64,000 nt of DNA from Burkholderia territorii (GTDB lineage: Bacteria; Pseudomonadota; Gammaproteobacteria; Burkholderiales; Burkholderiaceae), in assembly GCF_902833055.1 (NCBI RefSeq), contig NZ_CADFEJ010000025.1:1-64000 (forward strand). The letters are read 5' to 3'. Made by a program: the position numbers and the translations under genes. Below are positions 16,173-23,685 of this stretch, piece by piece. A model generated the notes under the pieces. That model was not told the DNA's origin. It did not search any database and was given only the letters and a program-made list of their open reading frames with translations. The first letter of the stretch is position 1, and every line of letters starts with the position of its first letter.

Positions 16173-18131
16173 TCAGCCCTTCGCGAGCTTGATGCTGGTC
16201 GGCTCGGCCGTCAGGTAGCCGACGCTCGCGCCGAAGCGGTCCTTGTAGTTCGCGCGCACGAGCGGATCGAGCGTCGGCTTGACCTTGTCGTGCAGCGGCG
16301 ACTCCCAGTCGCCCGCGTGCTGGAAGTTGCTCATGATGTAGGTCCAGCCGTTGATCTCGTCGACCGCGTGCAGGCCCGTCGACTCGGCGCCGGCCGGGCA
16401 CGACAGCACGCGCACGAGCGTTTTCGTGTCGATGTTGTACGCCCACAGGAAGTTGTTCACGTGCATGCCCGAGTCTTCGCCGATGAAGAGCGTGCGCAGC
16501 TTCTCGGAGAACTTCAGGTTGTCCGGGTTCGCGATCTTGTCCGGGTTCGCGAGGTTGCCGAGCGAATCGGCCGCGGCGAGGTCCTCGCCGACGAGCGCGG
16601 CCGGCGCGCTCATGTCGACCGGCACCCATTCGCTGTCGATCGCACCGCCCGACGTGTCGCGCTGGCCGGCCTTCAGGTTCAGCGCATAGACGGCGCCCGC
16701 GGCGATCTTCTTGTCCACCGCGACGTCGCGCGACACCGCGTTGCCCTTGACCATCGACGTCTCGATCCGCGACATCGCCGTGTAGACGATCTTGTCCTTT
16801 GCGTTGACGGTCGTGCCTTCGAGCTTCGTGAACGCCATGCTGCCGCCGATCAGCGCCGCATAGCGGTGCGTCTCCAGGAACGCGGCCGCCTTTTCCATCC
16901 CGGGCTTCACGCGGATCCAGTTGAACTTGCCGCCGAAGTGGATCTTCGTGTAGCTCGCGTCGTTCGGGTCGGTCGTCGTCAGGTCCATGATGTCCGACGC
17001 CTTCAGCGTGTTCGCGAGCGTCTCGATCTCGCTGCTCGTCGCGTGGCCGATCCGGATCCACGTGAGCGTCGCGCTGCCTGCGCCGACCGACGACGTCTGC
17101 GTCCACTTCGCGACGTACAGCGTGCCGGCCGACAGGTCGGCCGCCTTGTCCGCGACGAACATGAACAGGCCGCCGTTGGTCGCATCGTCGCCCATCATCA
17201 CCGTGCGCTGGTCCGGCATTACCTGGATCAGCTCGTGCGAGATGCGGCCGAGGCAGTAATGCTTCTTCACCGAGCCGGTGCCGTCCGGGTTCACCGTGAT
17301 CTCGGGCAGATGGCCGTAGTGATAGGGATTCGCCTTCGTCTCGTCGCCGAACGTGTTCTTGCTGAATGCCTTGAACTGCGCGTCGGTCGCGGCCTTCGTC
17401 GCGTCCGGCTCGTATTCCTCGCTCGACAGGTGCGTGCCCCACGGCGACAGGCTCGCGCCGCACGTGATCCACAGGCCGTGCGCCTTCGACGTATCGACGT
17501 TGTGATACTTGACGACCTTCAGCGCGCCGCTCGCCGGATCCTGGTCGAGCGTGATCACCGCGATCGGCGACGGCAGCTGGCCGTACTGCGACGCGCTCGC
17601 CTGGTCGCGCGTCGTGTACTCGAACTGCACGACCGCGAACACCGTGTTGCCCTTCACGCCGGCCACGTTCGCGTTCTTCAGCGTCAGCAGCGAGCTGCCG
17701 TCCGGGCAGTCCGAATAGAACTGGCGCTCCTTGCCCGCCACCGAGCGATCGATGATCGGCTGGTTGTTGATGTCGTAGTAGCCGCCCGCGAGCGTCGTGC
17801 CGCCGTTGCCGTCCGGCACCATGTCGCCCGTCACGAAGAACGGGCGGTACGCGAGCTTGAAGTTGCGCGACGAGCCGTCCGAGAACGACACCGACAGCGT
17901 CGAGCCGACCGTCGTCGTGGCCATCGCGGCCGCGTTGTCGAGCGTGGGCGCGGCCATGGCCGAGAACGCCGCCGACGTGTACGCGGCGGCGGCCGGCGTC
18001 GCCGCCGGATTGTCGTCGCCGCCGCAGCCCGTCAGCAGGGCCGGCAGCGCGAGGCCGGAGAGGGGCAGCATGGGCGCGCCGGCGAGGATCTTCAGGGCCT
18101 GACGACGGGAAGCATTGGGCAACGCGGGCAT
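16173..18131 (-). CDS. phoX: PhoX-family alkaline phosphatase (DUF839)
   Basis: 652 residues from ATG 18131. The N-terminus has a twin-arginine motif (SRRQALKIL), a hydrophobic stretch and a lipobox-like LLTGCGG, consistent with Tat export of a folded metalloenzyme. The body shows PhoX/DUF839 blocks: CGASLSPWGTHLSSEEYEPD, YHYGHLPEITVNPDG, LGRISHELIQVMPDQRTVMMGDDATNGGLFMFVAD, and TLFIGEDSGMHVNNFLWAYN. PhoX phosphatases are calcium/iron enzymes that remove phosphate from monoesters in the periplasm or outside the cell and are usually phosphate-starvation induced. The gene stands alone, with its own terminator; a weak candidate Pho box lies upstream. Confidence 0.9.
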   Translation of the reverse strand: MPALPNASRRQALKILAGAPMLPLSGLALPALLTGCGGDDNPAATPAAAAYTSAAFSAMAAPTLDNAAAMATTTVGSTLSVSFSDGSSRNFKLAYRPFFVTGDMVPDGNGGTTLAGGYYDINNQPIIDRSVAGKERQFYSDCPDGSSLLTLKNANVAGVKGNTVFAVVQFEYTTRDQASASQYGQLPSPIAVITLDQDPASGALKVVKYHNVDTSKAHGLWITCGASLSPWGTHLSSEEYEPDATKAATDAQFKAFSKNTFGDETKANPYHYGHLPEITVNPDGTGSVKKHYCLGRISHELIQVMPDQRTVMMGDDATNGGLFMFVADKAADLSAGTLYVAKWTQTSSVGAGSATLTWIRIGHATSSEIETLANTLKASDIMDLTTTDPNDASYTKIHFGGKFNWIRVKPGMEKAAAFLETHRYAALIGGSMAFTKLEGTTVNAKDKIVYTAMSRIETSMVKGNAVSRDVAVDKKIAAGAVYALNLKAGQRDTSGGAIDSEWVPVDMSAPAALVGEDLAAADSLGNLANPDKIANPDNLKFSEKLRTLFIGEDSGMHVNNFLWAYNIDTKTLVRVLSCPAGAESTGLHAVDEINGWTYIMSNFQHAGDWESPLHDKVKPTLDPLVRANYKDRFGASVGYLTAEPTSIKLAKG

Positions 18132-18226
18132 GTGGAGTCCAGTTTCGAATGTTGGAAGAATGGCCTGTCGCGACGCAGGGGATCAGCAAGCATGGCGAAG
18201 GCGAGATGAAAACTGGACCGAAGTTT

Positions 18227-18244
18227 AGGGACGCTAGATGAAAG
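18227..18244 (-). promoter_or_regulatory. Weak candidate Pho box upstream of phoX
   Basis: On the minus strand, CTTTCAT is followed after CTAG by CGTCCCT, about 100 bases before the phoX start. The first half fits the seven-base PhoB repeat (CTGTCAT) with one mismatch; the second half fits poorly. A further TTTTCATCT lies closer to the gene. Offered only as a lead, given what phoX genes usually need. Confidence 0.25.
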
Positions 18245-18275
18245 TTTTTTGAATTGAAAACGTAATGATGCGCCG

Positions 18276-18304
18276 GGCGTCCGGCAGGCGGGCTGCCGGA
18301 CGCC
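18276..18304. terminator. Strong hairpin between amtB and phoX
   Basis: A perfect 12-bp GC-rich stem (18276-18287 with 18293-18304, five-base loop) stands 40 bases after the amtB stop on the minus strand. No clear T run follows on either side, so it is a terminator-like or transcript-stabilising hairpin rather than a textbook intrinsic terminator. Confidence 0.5.
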
Positions 18305-18344
18305 GGCCGGACGCGCGTTCGCGCTCAGTGGCGCTTGGTCACAC

Positions 18345-19538
18345 TCAGTCGCGTTCGGGCGTCGCCGAGATGCGGTGGATCGACAGGTCGGCACCGTCGA
18401 ATTCGGCTTCGCGCTCGAGGCGCAGGCCGACGGTCGCCTTCAGCACGCCGTACACGAGCGTGCCGCCGGCGGTGGCGATCGCGATGCCGCCGAGCGTGCC
18501 GATGAGCTGCGACACGAACGACACGCCGCCGAGGCCGCCGATGGCCGGTTGCCCGAACACGCCGGCCGCGATGCCGCCGAGCGCGCCGCACATCCCGTGT
18601 AGCGGCCACACGCCGAGCACGTCGTCGATGCGCCACTTGTTCTGCACGCACGTGAACATCGCGACGAACAACGCGCCGGCGGCCGCCCCGGTGACGAGCG
18701 CACCGATCGGGTGCATCACGTCCGAGCCCGCGCAGACCGCGACGAGCCCCGCGAGCGGGCCGTTGTACGTGAAGCCCGGGTCATTGCGGCCGGCCATCCA
18801 CGCGGCGAGCGTGCCGCCGACCATCGCCATCAGCGAGTTCACGGCGACGAGGCCGCTGATCTTGTCGAGCGTCTGCGCACTCATCACGTTGAAGCCGAAC
18901 CAGCCGACCGCGAGCACCCACGCGCCGAGTGCGAGGAACGGGATGTTCGACGGCGGGTGCGCGGCGATCCGGCCGTCCTTCGCATAGCGGCCGTGGCGTG
19001 CGCCGAGCAGCAGCACGGCCGGCAGCGCGACCCAGCCGCCGAACGCGTGCACGACGACCGAGCCCGCGAAATCGTGGAACGGCGCGCCGAATGCCTGCGT
19101 GAGCCAGCCCTGCACGCCGAAGCGCTCGTTCCATGCGATCCCTTCGAAGAACGGATAGATGAAGCCGACGATGATCAGCGTCGCGACGAGCTGCGGATTG
19201 AATTTCGCGCGCTCGGCGATCCCGCCGGACACGATCGCGGGAATCGCCGCCGCGAACGTCAGCAGGAAGAAGAAGCGCACGAGTGCATAGCCGCTGTGCT
19301 GCGACAGCGTGCCGATGTCGTCGAAGAACTCGACGCCGTACGCGATCGTGTAGCCGATCAAGAAGTACGCGAGCGTCGACACCGAGAAGTCGACCAGGAT
19401 CTTCACGAGTGCGTTGACCTGGTTCTTCTTGCGAACCGTGCCGAGCTCGAGAAATGCAAAGCCCGCGTGCATCGCGAGCACCATGACGGCGCCGATCAAC
19501 AGGAACAGTGTGTCGACGCCGGATTTCAGACCATCCAT
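18345..19538 (-). CDS. amtB: Ammonium transporter Amt
   Basis: 397 residues from ATG 19538 (AAGGAAG seven bases upstream); a longer open frame lacks homology. About eleven membrane helices: the first is LFLLIGAVMVLAMHAGFAFLELG, with the family pattern FLELGTVRKKNQVNALVKIL. Further hallmarks are the Amt signature DFAGSVVVHAFGGWVALPA with the pore histidine, and HGMCGALGGIAAGVFG with the second. Trimeric Amt channels conduct ammonium/ammonia inward. It has no signal peptide and no glnK gene beside it, unlike the usual glnK-amtB pair. A well-matching sigma-54 promoter and NtrC-like sites upstream indicate nitrogen control. Confidence 0.93.
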   Translation of the reverse strand: MDGLKSGVDTLFLLIGAVMVLAMHAGFAFLELGTVRKKNQVNALVKILVDFSVSTLAYFLIGYTIAYGVEFFDDIGTLSQHSGYALVRFFFLLTFAAAIPAIVSGGIAERAKFNPQLVATLIIVGFIYPFFEGIAWNERFGVQGWLTQAFGAPFHDFAGSVVVHAFGGWVALPAVLLLGARHGRYAKDGRIAAHPPSNIPFLALGAWVLAVGWFGFNVMSAQTLDKISGLVAVNSLMAMVGGTLAAWMAGRNDPGFTYNGPLAGLVAVCAGSDVMHPIGALVTGAAAGALFVAMFTCVQNKWRIDDVLGVWPLHGMCGALGGIAAGVFGQPAIGGLGGVSFVSQLIGTLGGIAIATAGGTLVYGVLKATVGLRLEREAEFDGADLSIHRISATPERD

Positions 19539-19573
19539 GCCGTGGCTTCCTTGCGCAAAAAACGGGCAAGGAA

Positions 19574-19589
19574 TGCAAATATCGAGCCA
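19574..19589 (-). promoter_or_regulatory. Sigma-54 promoter of amtB
   Basis: On the minus strand the 16-mer TGGCTCGATATTTGCA matches the -24/-12 consensus TGGCACG-N4-TTGCA in all but one base, with exact GG-to-GC spacing. Transcription would begin near 19563, giving a leader of about 25 bases before the amtB ATG at 19538. Confidence 0.75.
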
Positions 19590-19699
19590 AGTTGGTGAAC
19601 GGATGCGTACAAGTGGTGCGGAAGGCCGCGCGGTGCGCGACGCCGGCGATGCGTGCACGGTAGCGGGGCAGGCGGGACAAGACGTGAAGCCGTCCCGGT

Positions 19700-19716
19700 T
19701 GCACGCACATGGTGCG
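19700..19716. promoter_or_regulatory. NtrC-like enhancer site upstream of amtB
   Basis: TGCACGCACATGGTGCG matches the enterobacterial NtrC site TGCACCA-N3-TGGTGC(A/T) at all but about three positions and lies about 115 bases upstream of the -24 element, a normal enhancer distance. Further TGGTGCG half sites lie at 19730-19736 and 19751-19757, about 20 bases apart and so on the same helix face. Confidence 0.6.
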
Positions 19717-19763
19717 ATACGTGCGCAACTGGTGCGCGTGATGCGCGACGTGGTGCGTCGCGA

Positions 19764-19780
19764 TGCACCGGTCTGGCGCG
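19764..19780. promoter_or_regulatory. Second NtrC-like enhancer site
   Basis: TGCACCG-GTC-TGGCGCG has the TGCACC half perfectly and the other half with two changes, with the three-base spacer of NtrC sites. It abuts the end of the gene at 19781 and lies about 175 bases from the sigma-54 promoter. Confidence 0.5.
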
Positions 19781-20116
19781 TCAGCGGTGGGAGAACAGCA
19801 AGCGCCAGCGCCGCAGCCGCAGCGCGCACGCGCACCAGTAGATGGCCACGGTGGTGAGCCCGAGCGCGGCAAATGCGAGCGCGGCGAAGCCCGCGTGCGA
19901 CTGGCCGTCGCCGTCGGGGCCCAGGATGCCTTGCGTGACGATCAGCGCGGCCGTCCAGAAACCGATGACCGCCTGGGCGAGCAGGCGAGCGCACGCCAGA
20001 CGGCGCGAGCGCCCGGCCGCCCGCAGGCGCGATGCGGCCGGTGAGCGAAGGCTCAGGAACAGTGTGGCGGCGAGCGCGGCGGCCAGCGCGATGAACCAGT
20101 CGATGAGGAAAGCCAT
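19781..20116 (-). CDS. Small inner-membrane protein of unknown function
   Basis: 111 residues from ATG 20116. Hydrophobic segments at about residues 2-26 (FLIDWFIALAAALAATLFLSL), 48-66 (LLAQAVIGFWTAALIVTQGIL) and 78-100 (GFAALAFAALGLTTVAIYWCACAL) separated by an Arg-rich cytoplasmic loop suggest three membrane helices. I recognise no family. It precedes amtB in the same direction, but the sigma-54 promoter between them argues that amtB has its own transcript. An in-frame GTG at 20158 would add 14 residues; neither start has a strong ribosome site. Confidence 0.6.
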   Translation of the reverse strand: MAFLIDWFIALAAALAATLFLSLRSPAASRLRAAGRSRRLACARLLAQAVIGFWTAALIVTQGILGPDGDGQSHAGFAALAFAALGLTTVAIYWCACALRLRRWRLLFSHR

Positions 20117-20309
20117 GAACGAACGGGGAGCGGACGGAGCGGATCGAAGTCCGCCCACTTTAGCGGCGGCAAGCCGGCGATTGAATCAGACAAATCTGAA
20201 ATTGAAAGGCATTTTTAATCGAGAGTGGTCATTGGCCCGGTTCGACAGGCGGTATCATCGGTGCTGGTTCAACCATGCAGGCCGTGCAGCGCACGGCCGG
20301 AGATCGCTG

Positions 20310-20738
20310 ATGAAGATGAAGACCTGGCCGGCACGCCGCGTGCGCGGTTCGGTGCTGGCGGCCGCGGCCGCCGGTGCGGTGCTGTTGCTCGCAGGCTGCG
20401 AGAAGTCCGGCACGCCGGCCCCGCAACCCGATACGGCCGCGAGCGCGGCGGCCGATGCCGCGAACAGCGCGGCCAAGGCGCTCGACCAGGTGGCGAGCAC
20501 CGTCAACCAGCAGATCAATGCCGCGAAGGCCGGCCTCGCGAGCGCGGCCTCGGCCGTGCCGCCGCTGTCCGCGAGCGGTCTCGCATCGGCCGCGCAGGCG
20601 CAGATCGATGCGGCCGCGTCCGCCGTCGTCGCACACGCGGCCTCGGAAGCGGGCGCGAAAATGGCGGAGGCCGGCAAGAAGCTCCAGCAGTGGAGCCAGC
20701 AGAACGCGCCGGGTGCGAAGCCGGCCAGCGGCGAGTAA
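20310..20738 (+). CDS. Small Ala-rich lipoprotein
   Basis: 142 residues from ATG 20310 (GGAGA upstream). Signal peptide with lipobox LLLAGC, so the mature protein begins at that cysteine. The rest is Ala-rich and amphipathic (ADAANSAAKALDQVASTVNQQINAAK, continued in similar segments), which should form long helices, perhaps coiled coil. No catalytic residues. Such small lipoproteins are common envelope proteins in Burkholderia; I cannot name a family. It is followed by the promoter of the Rrf2 gene. Confidence 0.72.
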   Translation: MKMKTWPARRVRGSVLAAAAAGAVLLLAGCEKSGTPAPQPDTAASAAADAANSAAKALDQVASTVNQQINAAKAGLASAASAVPPLSASGLASAAQAQIDAAASAVVAHAASEAGAKMAEAGKKLQQWSQQNAPGAKPASGE

Positions 20739-20751
20739 GCGCACCGGGCAC

Positions 20752-20787
20752 TTGCGGAATCCGCGAAATGTAATTATAGTGGTTACA
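20752..20787 (+). promoter_or_regulatory. Promoter and operator of the Rrf2 regulator gene
   Basis: TTGCGG (20752-20757), 17 bases, then TATAGT (20775-20780) form a good sigma-70 promoter. The -10 element is covered by an inverted repeat TGTAA-N9-TTACA at 20769-20787. The same TGTAA-N9-TTAC arrangement recurs before the oxidoreductase gene at 21388-21406, so this is probably the site of the Rrf2 protein, which would repress itself. Confidence 0.7.
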
Positions 20788-20835
20788 CATTGTCGCCGGC
20801 TGCCGTCCGGGCCGGCGTCACCGAGTGAGTAGGGA

Positions 20836-21291
20836 ATGAATACCAGCAGCCGGTTCGCGTTTGCCGTTCATGTGCTTGCCTTGCTGTCGATGCAGGAAGG
20901 TGCGCCGCTGTCGTCCGACATCATCGCGGGTAGCGTGAACACGAATCCGGCGCTGATTCGCCGTCTGCTGTCGATGCTGGCGGCCGCGGGGCTGACCACG
21001 TCGCAGCTCGGTGCGGGCGGCGGTGCGCTGCTGGCGCGCGAGCCCCGCGAGATCACCTTGCTCGACGTGTATCGCGCGGTCGACGATGCGCAGCTGTTCG
21101 CGCTGCATCGCGAGGCCCCGAATCCCGCGTGTCTCGTCGGGCGGCATATCCAGGGCGTGCTGATCGACTATATCGGCGACGCGCAGCGCGCGATGGAAGC
21201 CTCGCTTGCCACGCGCACGCTCGCTGACGTCACGGCCGACGTGCTCGAATCGGAGCAACGCAGCCGGCCGGCGGGCAGCACGGGCGGCTGA
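20836..21291 (+). CDS. Rrf2-family transcriptional regulator (YwnA-like)
   Basis: 151 residues, ATG 20836 with GTAGGGA before. The winged helix shows SRFAFAVHVLALLSMQEGAPLSSDIIAGSVNTNPALIRRLLSMLAAAGL and the wing LGAGGGALLAREPREITLLDVYRAV, typical of Rrf2. The three-cysteine iron-sulphur cluster of IscR/NsrR is absent; only one Cys (residue about 99, NPACLVGRHIQ) is present at the family-typical CxVG position. That is the YwnA/CymR-like non-cluster or single-thiol type. It is followed by its own terminator and by an NAD(P)-binding gene with the same operator; in Bacillus, ywnA and ywnB show the same pairing. Confidence 0.85.
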   Translation: MNTSSRFAFAVHVLALLSMQEGAPLSSDIIAGSVNTNPALIRRLLSMLAAAGLTTSQLGAGGGALLAREPREITLLDVYRAVDDAQLFALHREAPNPACLVGRHIQGVLIDYIGDAQRAMEASLATRTLADVTADVLESEQRSRPAGSTGG

Positions 21292-21354
21292 TCCCGGGCA
21301 ACGGATGAAGCAGGGCAAGCGGCCGGGTGGCGCGCACGCGCGGCAACCGGCGCG

Positions 21355-21377
21355 ACGGAGCATTGCTCCGTTTTTTT
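21355..21377 (+). terminator. Rho-independent terminator after the Rrf2 gene
   Basis: A 7-bp stem (21355-21361 with 21365-21371, loop ATT) is followed by seven T residues ending at 21377. It separates the regulator transcript from that of the next gene, which has its own promoter. Confidence 0.85.
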
Positions 21378-21387
21378 CGGTCTTATA

Positions 21388-21406
21388 TGTAATCGCTGTA
21401 GTTACT
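21388..21406 (+). promoter_or_regulatory. Operator of the NAD(P)-binding oxidoreductase gene
   Basis: TGTAA-N9-TTACT has the same half sites and spacing as the operator at 20769-20787, and lies 23 bases before the ATG at 21429. It is presumably bound by the Rrf2 protein encoded upstream. I cannot place the -35/-10 elements with certainty. Confidence 0.6.
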
Positions 21407-21428
21407 TTTTATTTCTGGAGAAATCGAC

Positions 21429-22070
21429 ATGACGCAACGTACCTTGAACATCGCCCTGTTCGGCGCTACCGGGATGATCGGCTCGCGCATCGCCGCGGAG
21501 GCCGTGCGCCGCGGCCATCGCGTGACCGCGCTGTCGCGCCACCCGGGCGCGGCCGGCGACGGCATCACCGCGAAGGCGGCGGACCTGTTCGACGCGGCCA
21601 GCATCGCGGCCGCGCTGCCGGGCCATGACGTGGTCGCGAGCGCGTACAGCCAGAAGCAGGACGAACCCGCGAAGATCGTCGCCGCGGCGAAGGCGCTGGT
21701 CGAAAGCACGCGGAAGGCGGGCTTGAAGCGGCTCGTGGTGGTGGGCGGCGCCGGTTCGCTCGAAGTCGCGCCGGGCAAGCAGCTGGTCGACACCGAAGGT
21801 TTCCCGGACGCGTACAAGGCGGTCGCGCTCGCGCACCGCGATGCGCTCGATTATCTGAAGACGGTCACCGATCTCGACTGGACGTTCTTCGCGCCGGCGG
21901 CCCTGATCGCGCCGGGCGAGCGTACGGGCACGTTCCGCACGGGCGCGGGCAAGCTGATCGTGGACGCGGAGGGCAACAGCAGGATCTCGGCGGAAGACTA
22001 CGCGGTCGCGTTCGTCGATGCGCTCGAGCAACACGGCTTCGTGCGCGAGATCGCGACGGTCGCGTATTGA
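21429..22070 (+). CDS. NAD(P)-dependent oxidoreductase, NmrA/YwnB-like SDR
   Basis: 213 residues, ATG 21429 with TGGAGAA upstream. Rossmann fold at the N-terminus: IALFGATGMIGSRIAAEAVRRGH gives the GxTGxxG dinucleotide-binding motif. VVVGGAGSLEVAPGKQLVD and the W at DWTFFAPAALIAPGERTG are typical of atypical short-chain dehydrogenase (SDR_a5, NAD(P)H-binding) proteins; the classical YxxxK catalytic pair is not evident. It likely binds NAD(P)H, possibly acting as a redox-responsive enzyme; the substrate is unknown. Its operator matches that of the neighbouring Rrf2 regulator, which probably controls it. Confidence 0.88.
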   Translation: MTQRTLNIALFGATGMIGSRIAAEAVRRGHRVTALSRHPGAAGDGITAKAADLFDAASIAAALPGHDVVASAYSQKQDEPAKIVAAAKALVESTRKAGLKRLVVVGGAGSLEVAPGKQLVDTEGFPDAYKAVALAHRDALDYLKTVTDLDWTFFAPAALIAPGERTGTFRTGAGKLIVDAEGNSRISAEDYAVAFVDALEQHGFVREIATVAY

Positions 22071-22150
22071 GCGATCTCACGGCAAGGCGGCGTGCGGGTG
22101 CCGCACTTCGCCGTGAGCGGCCAGCCGGCAGCGCAGCTGCCGCGACTTCA

Positions 22151-22190
22151 GGCGATTCCACCTCGACCGGTGGAATCGCCTGTTTCGTTT
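22151..22190 (+). terminator. Terminator-like hairpin after the oxidoreductase gene
   Basis: A perfect 12-bp stem (22151-22162 with 22169-22180, loop of six) is followed by TGTTTCGTTT. A second nested hairpin (22076-22117) lies just after the stop codon. The pair probably ends the transcript. Confidence 0.7.
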
Positions 22191-22321
22191 GGTATGCCGA
22201 TGATCGATGGATCGCCGCGCACCGGGCGCGCGCGTGGCGCGGTTTCTTCCCGGCCGATTGGTATTTATCCCGGTCGACGCCGCGCGGCGGTTTCCATATT
22301 GTTCCCCGTCATGCAGGATGC

Positions 22322-22338
22322 ATAGAAAAAATTTCTAT
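22322..22338 (+). promoter_or_regulatory. Candidate Lrp/AsnC-type operator
   Basis: ATAGAAAAAATTTCTAT is a perfect 7-3-7 inverted repeat with an A-rich centre, 18 bases before the ATG of the Lrp-family gene. Lrp proteins commonly bind such A/T-centred palindromes and repress their own genes. Confidence 0.55.
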
Positions 22339-22356
22339 CTACGAGGGACCTGGCAA

Positions 22357-22827
22357 ATGGATGCCATCGATCGCAAGCTGCTGGAGCTGTTGCAGGCAGA
22401 TGCCACATTGCCGATTGCCGAGCTCGCGCAGCGCGTGAACCTGTCGCAGACGCCGTGCTGGAAGCGCGTGCAGCGGCTCAAGGAAACCGGCGCGATCCGC
22501 GCGCAGGTCGCGCTGTGCGATCCGCGCAAGCTCGGTGTCGGCACGACGGTGTTCGTCGCGATCCGCACGAACCAGCACACGGAGGAATGGGCGCAGCGCT
22601 TCACGCAGGCGGTGCGCGACATGCCGGAAGTCGTCGAGGTCTACCGGATGAGCGGCGAGACCGACTATCTGCTGCGGGTCGTGGTGGCCGGCATCGACGA
22701 TTACGATCGCGTATACAAGCAGCTGATCCGCGCGGTGCCGCTGTTCGACGTAAGCTCGTCGTTCGCGATGGAGCAGATCAAGTATTCGACCGCGCTGCCG
22801 GTGCGTGACCTGTCCGAGCCGGCATAG
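22357..22827 (+). CDS. Lrp/AsnC-family transcriptional regulator
   Basis: 156 residues, ATG 22357 preceded by GAGGGA. N-terminal helix-turn-helix: MDAIDRKLLELLQADATLPIAELAQRVNLSQTPCWKRVQRLKETGAI is a close match to the AsnC-type reader head. The C-terminal RAM/AsnC domain (VFVAIRTNQHTEEWAQRFTQAV, VVEVYRMSGETDYLLRVVV) binds amino acid effectors and makes octamers. The target is not obvious: the iron importer operon is convergent downstream and the oxidoreductase lies upstream. The palindrome at 22322-22338 suggests autoregulation. Confidence 0.9.
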   Translation: MDAIDRKLLELLQADATLPIAELAQRVNLSQTPCWKRVQRLKETGAIRAQVALCDPRKLGVGTTVFVAIRTNQHTEEWAQRFTQAVRDMPEVVEVYRMSGETDYLLRVVVAGIDDYDRVYKQLIRAVPLFDVSSSFAMEQIKYSTALPVRDLSEPA

Positions 22828-22907
22828 CGCAAGGGACGGCAACGGATCGCGTCGGCGCGCAGCGGTGCCGCGCATGCGCGCCGGTGATACGCGCCGTCGT
22901 CGCCCGG

Positions 22908-23681
22908 TCAGCGGCCGCGCGACAGCGCGCGGGCGCGTTCGTCCGCCAGCGCGTCGCGGCGCACGAACTCCGCGACGAACGGGCTGGCCGGATGGTGGTG
23001 CAGCGCGTAGGGCGTGTCCCATTGCGCGAGTCGGCCTTCGTTCATCACGCCGATCCGGTCGGCGATCGCGAACGCTTCCGCCTGGTTGTGCGTGACGAGG
23101 ATCGCGGTGTGACCCGTGCGCTTCAGGATGTCGCGCAGCTCGAACGCGAGACGCTCGCGTGTATCGACGTCGAGATTCGAGAACGGCTCGTCGAGCAGCA
23201 GCAGCTCCGGCGACGGCGCGAGCGCGCGGGCGAGGGCGACGCGCTGCTGCTGGCCGCCCGACAACTCGTGCGGATACGCGCTGCCGGAAGCGGCGAGCCC
23301 GACGAGTTCGAGCATGTCCGCGACGCGCGCGCGTCGCTCGGCCTTCGGCAACCGTCGCAGCCCGAACGCGACGTTGTCGGCCGCGCTCAGGTGCGGGAAC
23401 AGCGCGTAGTCCTGGAACATCATCCCGATGCGCCGCCGCTCGGGCGGCACGTCGAGCGACGGCGCCGCGACGGGCGTGCCGTCCAGCACGATGCGTCCCA
23501 TGCGCACGGGCTCGAAGCCCGCGATCGCGCGCAGCACGGTGGTCTTGCCGCAGCCCGATGCGCCGAGCAGGCAGCCGATGTCGCCGCGCGGCAGTGCGAG
23601 GCTCAGCCCGTCGACCACCGTGCGGCGGCCGTGCGGCGTGTCATAGGCGATGCAGAGGTCGTCGAGTGCGAGCAGGTTCAC
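22908..23681 (-). CDS. fbpC: Iron(III) ABC transporter ATP-binding protein FbpC
   Basis: 257 residues from a GTG start at 23681. Walker A GASGCGKTTVLRAIAG, Q-loop FQDYALFPHL, signature LSGGQQQRVALARAL, Walker B LLLLDEPFSNLD and H-loop LVTHNQAEA are all intact. It ends without the long C-terminal TOBE region found in larger FbpC proteins, so it is short for the family. It powers uptake through the permease gene just upstream (4-base gap) and the binding protein before that. Transcription unit order: binding protein, permease, ATPase. Confidence 0.88.
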   Translation of the reverse strand: MNLLALDDLCIAYDTPHGRRTVVDGLSLALPRGDIGCLLGASGCGKTTVLRAIAGFEPVRMGRIVLDGTPVAAPSLDVPPERRRIGMMFQDYALFPHLSAADNVAFGLRRLPKAERRARVADMLELVGLAASGSAYPHELSGGQQQRVALARALAPSPELLLLDEPFSNLDVDTRERLAFELRDILKRTGHTAILVTHNQAEAFAIADRIGVMNEGRLAQWDTPYALHHHPASPFVAEFVRRDALADERARALSRGR

Positions 23682-23685
23682 GATG

